Source: Roseobacter sp. (GTDB taxonomy: Bacteria; Pseudomonadota; Alphaproteobacteria; Rhodobacterales; Rhodobacteraceae). Taken from it: 64,000 nucleotides of DNA. Each line of letters starts with the position of its first letter. Position 1 is the stretch's first letter. The position numbers and the translations under genes were made by a program. The notes under the pieces were generated by a model. The model searched no databases and was not told the origin of the DNA. It saw only the letters and a program-made list of their open reading frames with translations. The stretch covers positions 1-64,000 of the forward strand of contig JAGXGZ010000076.1 in the NCBI GenBank assembly GCA_024636495.1, written 5' to 3'. This document shows positions 26,188-35,519 of the stretch, piece after piece.

Positions 26188-27810
26188 TTAAAATTTAATA
26201 TCCCGGATTAATTTCCAGCGGATCGCGTCCAAAAGCGCCTCAAATGACGCGTCCACGATATTGGCAGATACACCTACGGTTGACCAGCGCCGACCTTGCG
26301 CATCCTCGCTGTCGATAATGACGCGGGTCACGGCCTCGGTCCCGCCTTGGGTGATGCGCACCTTGTAATCGACCAGATGCATGTCCTCCAGCATTGCTGA
26401 ATATTGCCCCAAATCCTTTACCAGCGCCTTTGAAAGCGCGTTCACAGGCCCGCGGTCACAGCCTTCTGCGTCCATGCTTTCGCTAACGGACTGACGCTTT
26501 TCGCCATCGACCTTGACCACGACAACGGCCTCGGACAAGCTCACCATCTGGTCGTATTTATTCTTGCGCCTCTCAACCGTAACGCGATAACGCTTGACCT
26601 CGAACAGGTCCGGCATCTGCCCTAATGCTTGTCGCGCCAATAGCTCGAAACTGGCCTGAGCGGTGTCATAGCTATAGCCCTCGGCCTCGCGCGCCTTGAC
26701 CTGATCCAGGATCAGCCCCAGGGCAGGATCGCCTTTGGTGATCTTGAGGCCCGCACTTTCAAGCCGCCGCCGCAAATTGGACTGGCCAGCTTGATTAGAC
26801 ATCGGAATGATGCGCGCATTACCGACCAACTCTGGCTGGATATGCTCGTAGGTTGTCGGATCTTTAAGGATCGCGCTGGCGTGCAGCCCAGCCTTATGGG
26901 CAAAGGCCGAAGACCCCACAAATGCCGCTTGTTTCATAGGTACGCGGTTCAAAATCTCGTCCAGATGCCGACTGATCCGCGTGAGACCTGAAAGCGCCGC
27001 AAGACTGATCCCCGTCTCAAAACGATCGGCGTAGGGGGCTTTGAGCAGCAAGATCGGGATCAATGTGGTCAGATTGGCGTTGCCGCAACGCTCGCCCAGC
27101 CCGTTCAACGTCCCTTGGATCTGCCGCGCACCTGCGTCGACCGCCGCCAAAGTGCAGCCTACCGCGTTTTCCGTATCGTTATGCGTGTGAATGCCCAGAT
27201 GGCTGCCGGGAATGCCACTTTCGATCACCTCGCACGTGATCCGCCCCACATCGGCAGGCAAGGTGCCGCCATTGGTATCACACAGCACGATCCACCGCGC
27301 ACCTGCGCCGTATGCCGCCTTGATCGCGGTCAACGCGTAGTCAGGATTGGCGCGGTAGCCGTCAAAGAAATGCTCCGCATCAAACAAAGCCTCGCGGCCC
27401 TGATCGACCAGATGTTTGACCGAGCGGGCGATATTGTCGGTGTTTTCCTCAAGCGTGATGCCCAGCGCTGCGGTGACATGAAAATCATGGGTCTTACCGA
27501 CAAGACACACGGTGCCCATGCCCGCATTCATCACAGCGGCCAGCACATCATCGTTTTCCGCCGAAAACCCTGCCCGCTTGGTCATCCCAAAAGCGGTCAT
27601 TTTGGCGCGGGTCGCAGGGGCCGCCTCAAAGAAGGCACTATCCGTCGGGTTCGCCCCCGGCCAGCCACCCTCGATGTAATCCACCCCCAGCGCGTCCAGC
27701 GCGCCCGCAATGGTGATCTTCTCGGCAGTAGAGAACTGCACCCCTTGCGTCTGCTGCCCGTCGCGCAAGGTGGTGTCATAGAGGTAAAGACGTTCTTTGA
27801 TCACTTCCAC
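26188..27810 (-). CDS. cimA: Citramalate synthase
   Basis: A 540-residue enzyme of the isopropylmalate-synthase family. It joins pyruvate and acetyl-CoA into (R)-citramalate, an alternative start of isoleucine synthesis. The DTTLRDGQQTQGV motif at the start, GGWPGANPTD and HTHNDTENAVG (metal-site HxH) are present. The C-terminal regulatory domain with repeated EAVTRV-type strands is also present. Length and the EGGWPGANPTD stretch match citramalate synthase rather than LeuA. The start is GTG 27810 after a G-rich stretch. Probable use is isoleucine supply without threonine deaminase. Confidence 0.88.
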   Translation of the reverse strand: MEVIKERLYLYDTTLRDGQQTQGVQFSTAEKITIAGALDALGVDYIEGGWPGANPTDSAFFEAAPATRAKMTAFGMTKRAGFSAENDDVLAAVMNAGMGTVCLVGKTHDFHVTAALGITLEENTDNIARSVKHLVDQGREALFDAEHFFDGYRANPDYALTAIKAAYGAGARWIVLCDTNGGTLPADVGRITCEVIESGIPGSHLGIHTHNDTENAVGCTLAAVDAGARQIQGTLNGLGERCGNANLTTLIPILLLKAPYADRFETGISLAALSGLTRISRHLDEILNRVPMKQAAFVGSSAFAHKAGLHASAILKDPTTYEHIQPELVGNARIIPMSNQAGQSNLRRRLESAGLKITKGDPALGLILDQVKAREAEGYSYDTAQASFELLARQALGQMPDLFEVKRYRVTVERRKNKYDQMVSLSEAVVVVKVDGEKRQSVSESMDAEGCDRGPVNALSKALVKDLGQYSAMLEDMHLVDYKVRITQGGTEAVTRVIIDSEDAQGRRWSTVGVSANIVDASFEALLDAIRWKLIRDIKF

Positions 27811-27824
27811 ACCCCCACCTTCAT

Positions 27825-27868
27825 TTTGCCAAATAAACTCCGGGGAGCGTGAGGGGCTGGCCCCTCAC
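27825..27868. repeat. Intergenic element with hairpin, copy 3 (degenerate)
   Basis: TTTTGCCAAATAAACTCCGG followed by the hairpin GTGAGGGGC-TG-GCCCCTCAC (27849-27868). It shares an AAATA-x-CCGG core with the elements at 9641 and 30770. It lies between cysS and cimA and may end the cysS transcript. Confidence 0.35.
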
Positions 27869-27910
27869 TCCCGTCCTTAAAAAATCCGCCAACAGTCGCA
27901 AATGCGCACA

Positions 27911-29332
27911 TCATTTGATGGCCTCTAATTTGGCCGGATCAAAGTCAGAAGTACTCTCCCAATCAGAGGTTCCATCTGGATTATCATTTAGCTTGATCCC
28001 AGCCTCAGTCAGAAAATCACGAATATGATCCGATTTGACGAAATCACGGTTCTTTTTTGCCAAGAACCTTTCGCCTAGCAGGGTATTAATAATCGATCTA
28101 TGATCCATGGAAATATACTTGTCGTATTGCAAATCTTTTTCATCAAAGAATGCTCTCCAAGAAGCTAAATCTAGCCCAAGAAAGTCTAATCCAGCGCGCA
28201 GTTTTTTAAACTCTTTTTGACGAGCAAAGCTGTGAAGCAGTGCAATAGCACCAGGAGTGTTGAGGTCTTCCCCAAGCAATCGTATGAATTCGTCGTCCAT
28301 TGGTGACGGTATCTCTTCGGCTGTAACTAGAGCCCACTTTCCAAGCGTCTTCTCCGCCTCCTCCCGCTTCTTCTCCGTCCAGTCCATCGGCTTGCGGTAA
28401 TGCGTAGACAGCATCACAAAGCGGATCACCTCCCCCGGCACCCCCTGCTCCAGCAAATCCCGCACGGTAAAGAAGTTGCCCAGCGACTTGGACATCTTCT
28501 TGCCCTCGACCTGCAACATCTCGTTGTGCATCCAGACATTGGCCATCGCCTCCGTACCATTCGCGCAGCAGCTTTGGGCGATCTCGTTTTCATGATGCGG
28601 GAACATCAGGTCATTGCCGCCGCCGTGGATGTCGAAATGCGCGCCAAGCAACTCATACGCCATGGCCGAGCATTCGATGTGCCAACCGGGGCGCCCGCGT
28701 CCCCATGGGCTGTCCCATCCGGGCAACTCGTCAGTCGAAGGTTTCCACAACACGAAATCCATCGGGTCTTCTTTGTAGGGGGCGACTTCGACCCGTGCAC
28801 CAGCGATCATGTCATCGACAGACCGGCCCGACAATGTGCCATAATCAGCGTATTTGCGCACACGAAACAGTACATGTCCCTCTTTTTCATAGGCAAAGCC
28901 GTCGGCCTCAAGCTGGGCAATCATAGCGACCATTTGATCGATATATTCGGTGGCGCGCGGTTCATGGTTGGGGCGCAGGGCACCAAGCGCGTCCATATCG
29001 GCGTGATACCAATCAATTGTCTCGTCCGAGCGTTCGCGAATTAGCTCTTCAAGGCTGCCCACGGCACCCGCTTGTTGACGTTTCAGGGCCGTCTCGTTGA
29101 TGCGATCATCCACATCCGTGAAATTACGCACATAGGTCACATGCCCGTCGCCGTACACATGGCGCAGCAAGCGGTTGAGCACGTCAAACACGATCACAGG
29201 CCGCGCATTTCCCAGATGGGCGCGGTCATAGACCGTTGGCCCGCAGACATACATCCGCACGTTCTTGTCATCTATCGGGGTGAAAACCTCGCGTTTGCGG
29301 GTCTTGGTGTTGTGCAGCTTGATCGTCGTCAT
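27911..29332 (-). CDS. cysS: Cysteinyl-tRNA synthetase
   Basis: A 473-residue class I synthetase. Zinc ligand Cys30 in [14 protein letters not shown]-type HLGN (39-42) and KMSKS in [11 protein letters not shown] are present. Start ATG 29332 (MTTIKLHN) matches the family; an in-frame codon 13 codons upstream is rejected. The last ~150 codons (27911-28370) are clearly richer in A+T than the first 320 and than neighbouring genes, yet encode a normal helical C-terminal domain. This suggests replacement by recombination. Confidence 0.94.
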   Translation of the reverse strand: MTTIKLHNTKTRKREVFTPIDDKNVRMYVCGPTVYDRAHLGNARPVIVFDVLNRLLRHVYGDGHVTYVRNFTDVDDRINETALKRQQAGAVGSLEELIRERSDETIDWYHADMDALGALRPNHEPRATEYIDQMVAMIAQLEADGFAYEKEGHVLFRVRKYADYGTLSGRSVDDMIAGARVEVAPYKEDPMDFVLWKPSTDELPGWDSPWGRGRPGWHIECSAMAYELLGAHFDIHGGGNDLMFPHHENEIAQSCCANGTEAMANVWMHNEMLQVEGKKMSKSLGNFFTVRDLLEQGVPGEVIRFVMLSTHYRKPMDWTEKKREEAEKTLGKWALVTAEEIPSPMDDEFIRLLGEDLNTPGAIALLHSFARQKEFKKLRAGLDFLGLDLASWRAFFDEKDLQYDKYISMDHRSIINTLLGERFLAKKNRDFVKSDHIRDFLTEAGIKLNDNPDGTSDWESTSDFDPAKLEAIK

Positions 29333-29562
29333 GAGGCGCGTCCTTACGCAAGTATGGCGCGGGCTTGGCACATAATTCTCAGGAAGAAAACACTATGAAC
29401 AGGCCCGCCGGAAAGGTCTCAGCAGGGAATACAGCAAATAATGGATGTGTTCGTGTTCATGACCATTGCCTAGCCCAGCGCGGGCCTCAGCGTCAAGTCT
29501 GATTGACAAAGCGCCCGACCTCTGCGCCCCTGCGCCGCGACACGTAGGACAGGAGACGGACC

Positions 29563-30735
29563 ATGGAACTATCCTCGCGGATCACCGGGCTTTTGGGCGG
29601 CGGATCAGACGGTTGGGGCGTGTTTTCGCGCGCGCGCCAGATGATTGCCGACGGCACGCCCGTGACAGAATTGACCATCGGCGAACACGACATCCGCACT
29701 GCCAGCCCGATCCTGCAAGAAATGCACCGCGCGGCGATGGGCGGGCACACGGGCTATGCTTCTGTCCCCGGCACACCCGCCTTGCGCGACAGGGTTGCGG
29801 CACGAGTCCAAAACCGCACCGGTGTGCCCACCACCCGCGACAATGTCGTGATCACCCCCGGTGGTCAGGCGGCGCTGTTTGCTGCCCACGCCGCCACGAC
29901 AAATCCCGGCGATACCGCCCTTTTCATCGATCCCTATTACGCGACATACCCCGGCACGATCCGCGGCGTAAGCGCCATTCCAAAGGCCATCCCCGCCCAT
30001 GCCAGCGATGCGTTCCAACCCCGCGCCGGTGAAGTTGCCGCTGCGGCGCCGGGCGCAAGATCGCTTCTGATCAATTCTCCCAACAATCCCACGGGCGTTG
30101 TCTATTCCCGCGCCACGCTGGAAGGCATTGCAGATGTCTGCAAGGACCAGAACCTGTGGCTGATCTCGGACGAGGTGTATGACACGCAAGTCTGGAACGG
30201 CACGCATCTTTCCCCGCGCGCCCTGCCCGACATGGTCGAACGGACGCTCGTCGTCGGCTCCATGTCGAAAAGCCACGCCATGACCGGGTCGCGCTGTGGG
30301 TGGATCGTCGGGCCGCGGGATGCCATCGAACACCTCACCAATCTCGCGACACATACCACCTACGGCGTGCCGGGGTTCATTCAGGATGCGGCAGAATTCG
30401 CGCTTAATCAGGGGCCGTCCTTCGAGGCCGAGATCGCCGCCCCCTTCCAGCGCCGCCGCCTGCTGGCACAGGAAATCATCGGGGCTCAGAACGCAGTGTC
30501 CCTCGTGCCCGCCGATGGGGCGATGTATTTGATGCTGGATATTCGCAGCACCGGCATGAGCGGCGAAGAATTCGCCTATGCCCTGCTTGACGCACATCAC
30601 ATCGCGGTCATGCCGGGTGAAAGCTTTGGCAGTGCTGCCGCAGGTCACATCCGCGTTGCGATGACCATCAAGGACGCGGCCTTTGCAGCGGCTCTCAAGA
30701 CGTTGTGCCGTTTTGCAGAACAAAAATCCCAATAA
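29563..30735 (+). CDS. PLP-dependent aminotransferase, class I/II
   Basis: A 390-residue fold-type I aminotransferase. NSPNNPTG (171-178), ISDEVYD (201-207) and the Schiff-base Lys236 in SMSKSHAMTGSRCGW mark the active site, and the Arg of GHIRVAMT binds the substrate carboxylate. It is close to aspartate/aromatic aminotransferases; the exact substrate is not determined. AGGAGACGG lies before ATG 29563. It stands alone. Confidence 0.87.
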   Translation: MELSSRITGLLGGGSDGWGVFSRARQMIADGTPVTELTIGEHDIRTASPILQEMHRAAMGGHTGYASVPGTPALRDRVAARVQNRTGVPTTRDNVVITPGGQAALFAAHAATTNPGDTALFIDPYYATYPGTIRGVSAIPKAIPAHASDAFQPRAGEVAAAAPGARSLLINSPNNPTGVVYSRATLEGIADVCKDQNLWLISDEVYDTQVWNGTHLSPRALPDMVERTLVVGSMSKSHAMTGSRCGWIVGPRDAIEHLTNLATHTTYGVPGFIQDAAEFALNQGPSFEAEIAAPFQRRRLLAQEIIGAQNAVSLVPADGAMYLMLDIRSTGMSGEEFAYALLDAHHIAVMPGESFGSAAAGHIRVAMTIKDAAFAAALKTLCRFAEQKSQ

Positions 30736-30740
30736 AAAAA

Positions 30741-30765
30741 GGCCGGAAGATTTACTCTCCCGGCC
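30741..30765. terminator. Bidirectional stem-loop
   Basis: GGCCGG and CCGGCC arms (30741-30746 and 30760-30765) flanked by an A-run upstream on the plus strand. This fits an intrinsic terminator for the aminotransferase or, in reverse, for the barrel gene. Confidence 0.5.
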
Positions 30766-30769
30766 CTCG

Positions 30770-30824
30770 TTCTCTGGCTTTTAAATATCCCCGCCGGAGG
30801 CGTCTTTTAATCGACGCTCCGGCA
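30770..30824. repeat. Dispersed intergenic element, copy 2
   Basis: TCTCTGGCTTTTAAATATCC followed by an inverted repeat GCCGGAGGCGTC / GACGCTCCGGC with one bulged base. It is related to the element at 9641. It lies between convergent genes. Confidence 0.45.
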
Positions 30825-30844
30825 GGTCACACCGCCAGTTATCT

Positions 30845-31441
30845 TTAGAAGCGCAGCGATCCGCGCACTGTGAACGTGGTTGCGTCCAGATCATTGCCGC
30901 CGACGCCGCCGATGTCGTTAAAGCGGTGCTCCAGAAGTTCTGCACCGACTGTATATTTCTCGGTCACTTTGTAGGACATGCCGATGCCGTAAAACGCGCC
31001 ATCTTCATCGCCACCGGTTGTGTCAGCCAGCGCATACCCACCGGTCGCATAGATCAGTGTGCTACCAAGGTCATAACCACCTTTGATTTTCGCACGTGCT
31101 ACGGAATCGATGTTCGCAACACCGCCTGCAAGGTCGATGTCTGTTTTGTCGTAATCAATCTCGCCACCCAGCACGAACTTGCCAAAATCGTAGTCATAGC
31201 CGGCGTGGAAACCGTAAAGGCCGTTGTTGCCGTCCAGTGCGCCCGGACCATCTGCATCACCATAACCAAGTTGCAGACCGGTGTAGAAGCCAGTCCAGTC
31301 GCCACCCATTGCAGGTGCGGCAACGGGCATAGTCATCATCGGCTCGACCATTGGCTCTTCAAGGCTACCGGCGAATGCGGCACCGCCCATGGCAAAGCTT
31401 GCAACGGCTGCGGCGGATGCGAATTTCATTGTACGTTTCAT
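30845..31441 (-). CDS. Outer-membrane beta-barrel protein (OmpA-like/Omp25 type)
   Basis: A 198-residue protein with a signal peptide (Lys/Arg, hydrophobic core, cleavage near AFAG at 23-26) and a Met/Pro-rich linker. An eight-strand-type barrel follows: WTGFYTGLQLGYG, FHAGYDYDFGKFVLGGEIDY, ending in the C-terminal Phe of RGSLRF, the signal for BAM insertion. AGGAGA lies nine bases before the ATG. Small barrels of this type stabilise the envelope or bind ligands. The ligand is unknown. Confidence 0.86.
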   Translation of the reverse strand: MKRTMKFASAAAVASFAMGGAAFAGSLEEPMVEPMMTMPVAAPAMGGDWTGFYTGLQLGYGDADGPGALDGNNGLYGFHAGYDYDFGKFVLGGEIDYDKTDIDLAGGVANIDSVARAKIKGGYDLGSTLIYATGGYALADTTGGDEDGAFYGIGMSYKVTEKYTVGAELLEHRFNDIGGVGGNDLDATTFTVRGSLRF

Positions 31442-31841
31442 AGTTAAATCTCCTGTAACTTGTCATCTACTCGGCGGTTCGTTCCGCCTCGGGGACACAA
31501 CTTGGCACCTATCCATTGGTTTCATTTACGGACAATCACGGCTTGGTGATCGGTGATTTGTTGCCAATTTACGTCTAGCCGTAAGCGGGGATGCGCCGCC
31601 AACAGCCCATAAACACAAGGTCGCAAACAGAATATCGGTCGCAAACAAGACAGAAGGCCCAGATTTATTTTCGCAGCATCGGAACAATTCGGGGAGAGGC
31701 CGCATGAAAACAGAGCAGTGCATCATCGTCTGTATCATCCGCACCATCGGTGCAGAACGAGGACGCGCAGCAAGGGGCGCACCCCCTGCGCAGTAAGCTG
31801 CGCCCACGTCCCTCGTTACCATCTAGCTCCGGAAATACAGT
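31442..31841. other. Intergenic region before mttB-like gene
   Basis: A 400-base gap between divergent genes. It holds the barrel gene's leader (with a small GGCGG/CCGCC hairpin near 31475) and, just before the mttB-like gene, an inverted repeat GGGCGCA (31775-31781) / TGCGCCC (31799-31805). The repeat could be an attenuator or operator. I see no gene I can support. Confidence 0.5.
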
Positions 31842-33380
31842 ATGACAATTCAAACCCCCCTTCGCTCTGGTGGACGCGCCGCGCGCCGCGCCGCACGCTC
31901 TGCCCCGCTGGCAGATCACCTGCGCCCCGTGCGTGCAGGCATGTCTGGCGGCACGTTCAATCCGCTGACGCCCGCCGCGATGGACCGCATCCATCAGGCC
32001 GCCCTTGATGCGCTTGAGCAGATCGGTCTGGCAGACGCGCCCCCCTCGGGCATCGCGTATATGACGGGTGCCGGGGCGATCCTTGGCGAGGACGGGCGGC
32101 TGAGGTTTCCCCGTGCCCTGATCGAAGACACGATTGCGGCGGCGAACCGGTCGGTGACCTTGCATGGCCGCGATCCCAGACACGACCTCGATCTGTCGGG
32201 CACGAAGGTGCATTACGGCACCGCTGGGGCTGCCGTGCATCTGGTAGACGTCGAAGGCCGCACCTACCGCGAATGCGGTGTGCAAGACCTGCATGATGCA
32301 GCGCGCATTGCAGACGTGCTGGATAACCTGCATTTCGTCCAGCGCCCAATGGTGTGCCGCGACATCCCCGATAACTTGGAAATGGACCTGAACTCGATTT
32401 ACGCCTGCTGCGCGGGAACCACCAAGCATGTCGGCGTGTCCTTTGGTGAACCGGCCCATGTGAAACCGGGGCTTGAGCTGCTGCACATGATTGCAGGCGG
32501 AGAAGACAAATGGCGCGCGCGGCCTTTCGTGTCGAACTCGAACTGCTTTGTCGTGCCGCCAATGAAATTCGCCACCGACTCCTGTCTGGTGATGGAGGAA
32601 CTTATCGAAGGTGGCATGCCGATCCTGCTGCTGTCGGCGGGCCAAGCCGGGGCCACAGCCCCTGCCCCCATCGCCGGAGCCATCGTGCAGGCCGTTGCGG
32701 AATGTCTGGCGGGTCTTGTCTATGTGCACGCGATCAAACCGGGCCATCCGGTAATCTTTGGCACATGGCCCTTTGTCAGCGATCTGCGCACTGGTGCGAT
32801 GTCGGGCGGATCGGGCGAACAAGCGCTGCTGACAGCAGGCTGTGCGCAAATGCACCGCTATTACGACCTGCCCGGCGGTGCCGCCGCAGGGATTGCCGAT
32901 GCCAAGCTGCCCGACATGCAAGCGGGCTGGGAACAGGCGATGAGCAACGTGATGGCAGGAATGTCTGGCCTTAACATGGTCTACGAAGCCGCTGGCATGC
33001 ATGCCTCGCTTTTGGGGTTCTGTCTGGATTCGTTGATCCTGGGCGACGATCTGATCGGACAGGCCTTGCGCTGCGTGCGCGGGATCGAAGTCACCGAAGA
33101 CAGCGTCAGCCTGGAAGTGATCCGTGCCACCTGTATCGGCGGGCCCGGGCATTATCTGGGTTCAGACCAAACGCTTAGCCTGATGCAGACCGAATATATC
33201 TATCCTGCCCTTGCCGACCGGACTTCGCCCAAGGAATGGGCCGAGATGGGCAAACCCGATCTGCTGGCACGCGCCAAAGCGCGCAAAGAGGCGATCCTGT
33301 CAGAACGGGCCACAGCGCGGTTCGATCCTGAAACCGACCGCATGATTCGGGAAAGGTTCAATATCCACCTTCCCGCCTAA
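31842..33380 (+). CDS. Trimethylamine-methyltransferase (MttB) family protein, non-pyrrolysine
   Basis: A 512-residue TIM-barrel protein of the MttB/COG5598 family, which moves methyl groups from quaternary or tertiary amines to a corrinoid protein. There is no in-frame amber codon, so it belongs to the large non-pyrrolysine group whose known members demethylate glycine betaine or related compounds. Gly-rich SGGSGEQALLTAGCAQM and GGPGHYLGSDQTL mark the barrel. No corrinoid protein or reductase gene is adjacent, so the methyl acceptor is unknown. The ribosome site is weak. Confidence 0.82.
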   Translation: MTIQTPLRSGGRAARRAARSAPLADHLRPVRAGMSGGTFNPLTPAAMDRIHQAALDALEQIGLADAPPSGIAYMTGAGAILGEDGRLRFPRALIEDTIAAANRSVTLHGRDPRHDLDLSGTKVHYGTAGAAVHLVDVEGRTYRECGVQDLHDAARIADVLDNLHFVQRPMVCRDIPDNLEMDLNSIYACCAGTTKHVGVSFGEPAHVKPGLELLHMIAGGEDKWRARPFVSNSNCFVVPPMKFATDSCLVMEELIEGGMPILLLSAGQAGATAPAPIAGAIVQAVAECLAGLVYVHAIKPGHPVIFGTWPFVSDLRTGAMSGGSGEQALLTAGCAQMHRYYDLPGGAAAGIADAKLPDMQAGWEQAMSNVMAGMSGLNMVYEAAGMHASLLGFCLDSLILGDDLIGQALRCVRGIEVTEDSVSLEVIRATCIGGPGHYLGSDQTLSLMQTEYIYPALADRTSPKEWAEMGKPDLLARAKARKEAILSERATARFDPETDRMIRERFNIHLPA

Positions 33381-33456
33381 GATTAAACTGTGCATGTGAC
33401 TTCACTCGATGCTCTGCTAGGTCTGGATAGAACAGTCCAAATCCAAGGATCATCGC

Positions 33457-34821
33457 GTGATCACATTCATTGTGACCCATATCGAAGTTGTCGGCGTCAT
33501 CCTAATGACGTTGCTGGTGGCATTTATCTTGCTCCAACAGCGCCGGAGCCCACAATCAACGGCGGCGTGGATTCTTTTTCTGGTGCTGCTTCCCTACGTA
33601 GCCGCCCCGTTGTTTCTTGGCCTTGGGTTTCGCAAACAGGGCAAGCGCTACGAACCCATCCGCTTTTCGCAAAAGGAACATCACCAGACGCCGGTTCATC
33701 CGCTCGATAGCACCTTCCAAAGCTTCCACATGCCCCCTGCACTCGTGGCGCAACGCTTTGACATGATCGAAACGCCCGAAGCCGCGTTCGACGCTGTGAT
33801 CGGCTTGATCAAGGACGCAGACCGCAGCCTTGATTGCCTGTTCTACATCGTGGCCGACGACGATAGCGGCAAGGCCTTTGTCAACGCCCTGACCGACCGC
33901 GCCAAGGAAGGGATCAAGGTCCGCCTGCTGCTCGACCATCTGGGCACGCTGCGTGGGCCCCACAAGGAACTCAAGGCGCTCAAGAAAGCGGGGGCCGAGG
34001 TGCTGTACTTCGCGCCCTTCCTGCAACTGCCCAGTTCGGGCCACCTAAACCTGCGTAACCACCGCAAAATGGTAATCGCCGACAATGCCCGCGTCTTTTC
34101 GGGCGGCATGAACATCGGCTTGGAATATATGTCCGACGCACCGCGCAAGGATACATGGGTCGATCTGGCCTTCACGCTCGACGGCTTGTCCGTGCAAGGC
34201 TTCTGCGACGTGTTCCGGTCCGACTGGGAGGTTGCTAGCGGCGTCGACGTGTCAGACAAGATCACCCCGGCCCCGACCGAGGCAGGACACGCGACCGTGC
34301 AACTGGTGCCTTCGGGCCCCGATATCATCGAAGATCCGATGCATGACGGGCTGACCCGTGCCCTGCATCAGGCCGAAACCCGGATCTGGATTGCGACGCC
34401 TTACTTTGTCCCGACCGAGCCTTTGGCCAACGCGCTGCGGATCGCGGCGCTGCGCGGGGTCGATGTGCGGATCATGGTGCCTGAAAAGTCGAACCAGCGT
34501 ATCGCCAATTTCGCCCGTGGCGGCTATCTGCGTGATGCGGAAACGGCGGGGGCGTGTATCTACTACTTCACCCCCGGCATGCTGCACGCCAAGGCGCTTG
34601 TGGTTGACGATGTGGCCGTCATCGGAACCGCCAACTTCGACGTGCGCAGCATGTTGCTGAACTTTGAGACGATGCTGTTCCTCTATGATGCTGCAAGTGT
34701 CGCGGGGCTGGCAAACTGGTTCATCGCGCGGCAGGCCGACTGCCACAGCAAGACGCAGAAACCACATTTACCGCGCCGTCTGGCCGAAGGTTTCTTTCGC
34801 ATCGGGGCACCGATCCTATGA
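33457..34821 (+). CDS. cls: Cardiolipin synthase (PLD family)
   Basis: A 454-residue inner-membrane enzyme that condenses phosphatidylglycerol into cardiolipin. There are two N-terminal transmembrane helices (~4-26 and 36-56) and two HxKxxxxD motifs: NHRKMVIAD (~residue 202) and LHAKALVVDD (~375). The start is GTG 33457, with AAGGA nine bases upstream. Its stop overlaps the next gene's start by four bases (ATGA). Confidence 0.92.
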   Translation: MITFIVTHIEVVGVILMTLLVAFILLQQRRSPQSTAAWILFLVLLPYVAAPLFLGLGFRKQGKRYEPIRFSQKEHHQTPVHPLDSTFQSFHMPPALVAQRFDMIETPEAAFDAVIGLIKDADRSLDCLFYIVADDDSGKAFVNALTDRAKEGIKVRLLLDHLGTLRGPHKELKALKKAGAEVLYFAPFLQLPSSGHLNLRNHRKMVIADNARVFSGGMNIGLEYMSDAPRKDTWVDLAFTLDGLSVQGFCDVFRSDWEVASGVDVSDKITPAPTEAGHATVQLVPSGPDIIEDPMHDGLTRALHQAETRIWIATPYFVPTEPLANALRIAALRGVDVRIMVPEKSNQRIANFARGGYLRDAETAGACIYYFTPGMLHAKALVVDDVAVIGTANFDVRSMLLNFETMLFLYDAASVAGLANWFIARQADCHSKTQKPHLPRRLAEGFFRIGAPIL

Positions 34822-35519
34822 CCCTCGCCCCGCTTCGCATCGCCAGCTATAACATGCGCAAGGCCAAAGGCACCGACCGCCAGCGCAACCCAGACCGGAT
34901 CATGCGGATCATCCGCGACCTCGATGCCGAGATTGTCGTGCTGCAAGAGGCCGACATGCGCCTTGGTGCACGCCCGTCTGCGCTGCCCTTGGACCTACTT
35001 CAGGCTGAAACCGGACTGATCGCCGTTCCTGTTCCAAGCGAGGTCAGCATGGGATGGCATGGCAACGCGGTCTTACTGTCACCGCGCGCCACTCTGATCG
35101 ACGTGCAGCATATCGACCTGCCCGGGGCTGAACCCCGTGGTGCCATGGTGGTGGACGCAGAGATATATGGCCTTCAGCTGCGCATCATCGCCACGCATCT
35201 GGGCCTGATGCGCCGCTCGCGACGTGCCCAGCTCTCGGCGCTCATCGCGCATCTGGACGCGCGGTCGCGCCTTCCGACAGTGATCGCGGGAGATATGAAC
35301 GAATGGTCGCAAACCGTAGGGCTTGGCCGTCTGGCACATCACTTTACGATCCACGCGCCGGGCAAAAGCTTTCACGCACGCCTGCCGATGGCGGCATTGG
35401 ACCGGATCGCCATAGATGATGACTTGCGGGTGCTCGGTGGTGGCGTGGTCGAAACGCCCGATACCAAACGCGCATCGGATCATTTGCCAATCTGGCTGGA
35501 TTTCACGCCCTCATCCTGA
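34818..35519 (+). CDS. Endonuclease/exonuclease/phosphatase family protein
   Basis: A 233-residue EEP-fold protein: IASYNMRKAKG at the start, LQEADMRLG with the metal Glu, AGDMNEW, and ASDHLPIWLDF with the catalytic Asp-His. The family includes nucleases and phospho- or sphingolipid phosphodiesterases. Coupling to cls suggests a lipid phosphodiesterase, but that is inference. Its 3' end overlaps the convergent amidohydrolase by nine bases. Confidence 0.82.
   Translation: MTLAPLRIASYNMRKAKGTDRQRNPDRIMRIIRDLDAEIVVLQEADMRLGARPSALPLDLLQAETGLIAVPVPSEVSMGWHGNAVLLSPRATLIDVQHIDLPGAEPRGAMVVDAEIYGLQLRIIATHLGLMRRSRRAQLSALIAHLDARSRLPTVIAGDMNEWSQTVGLGRLAHHFTIHAPGKSFHARLPMAALDRIAIDDDLRVLGGGVVETPDTKRASDHLPIWLDFTPSS

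Noticed and set aside
29605-30732. 375-residue minus-strand frame opposite the aminotransferase
   Set aside because: The plus-strand gene has all aminotransferase motifs; the opposite frame is Gly/Arg-rich without a fold signature.
31526-31822. 98-residue frame in the gap before the MttB-like gene
   Set aside because: No ribosome site or conserved pattern; composition is like the flanking leader.
31665-33152. 495-residue open frame on the minus strand opposite the MttB-like gene
   Set aside because: It is the mirror of a clear gene in a GC-rich region, with no conserved motif and no ribosome site.
31842-33380. Pyrrolysine-containing trimethylamine methyltransferase
   Set aside because: No in-frame amber codon and no pyl genes; it is the non-pyrrolysine type.
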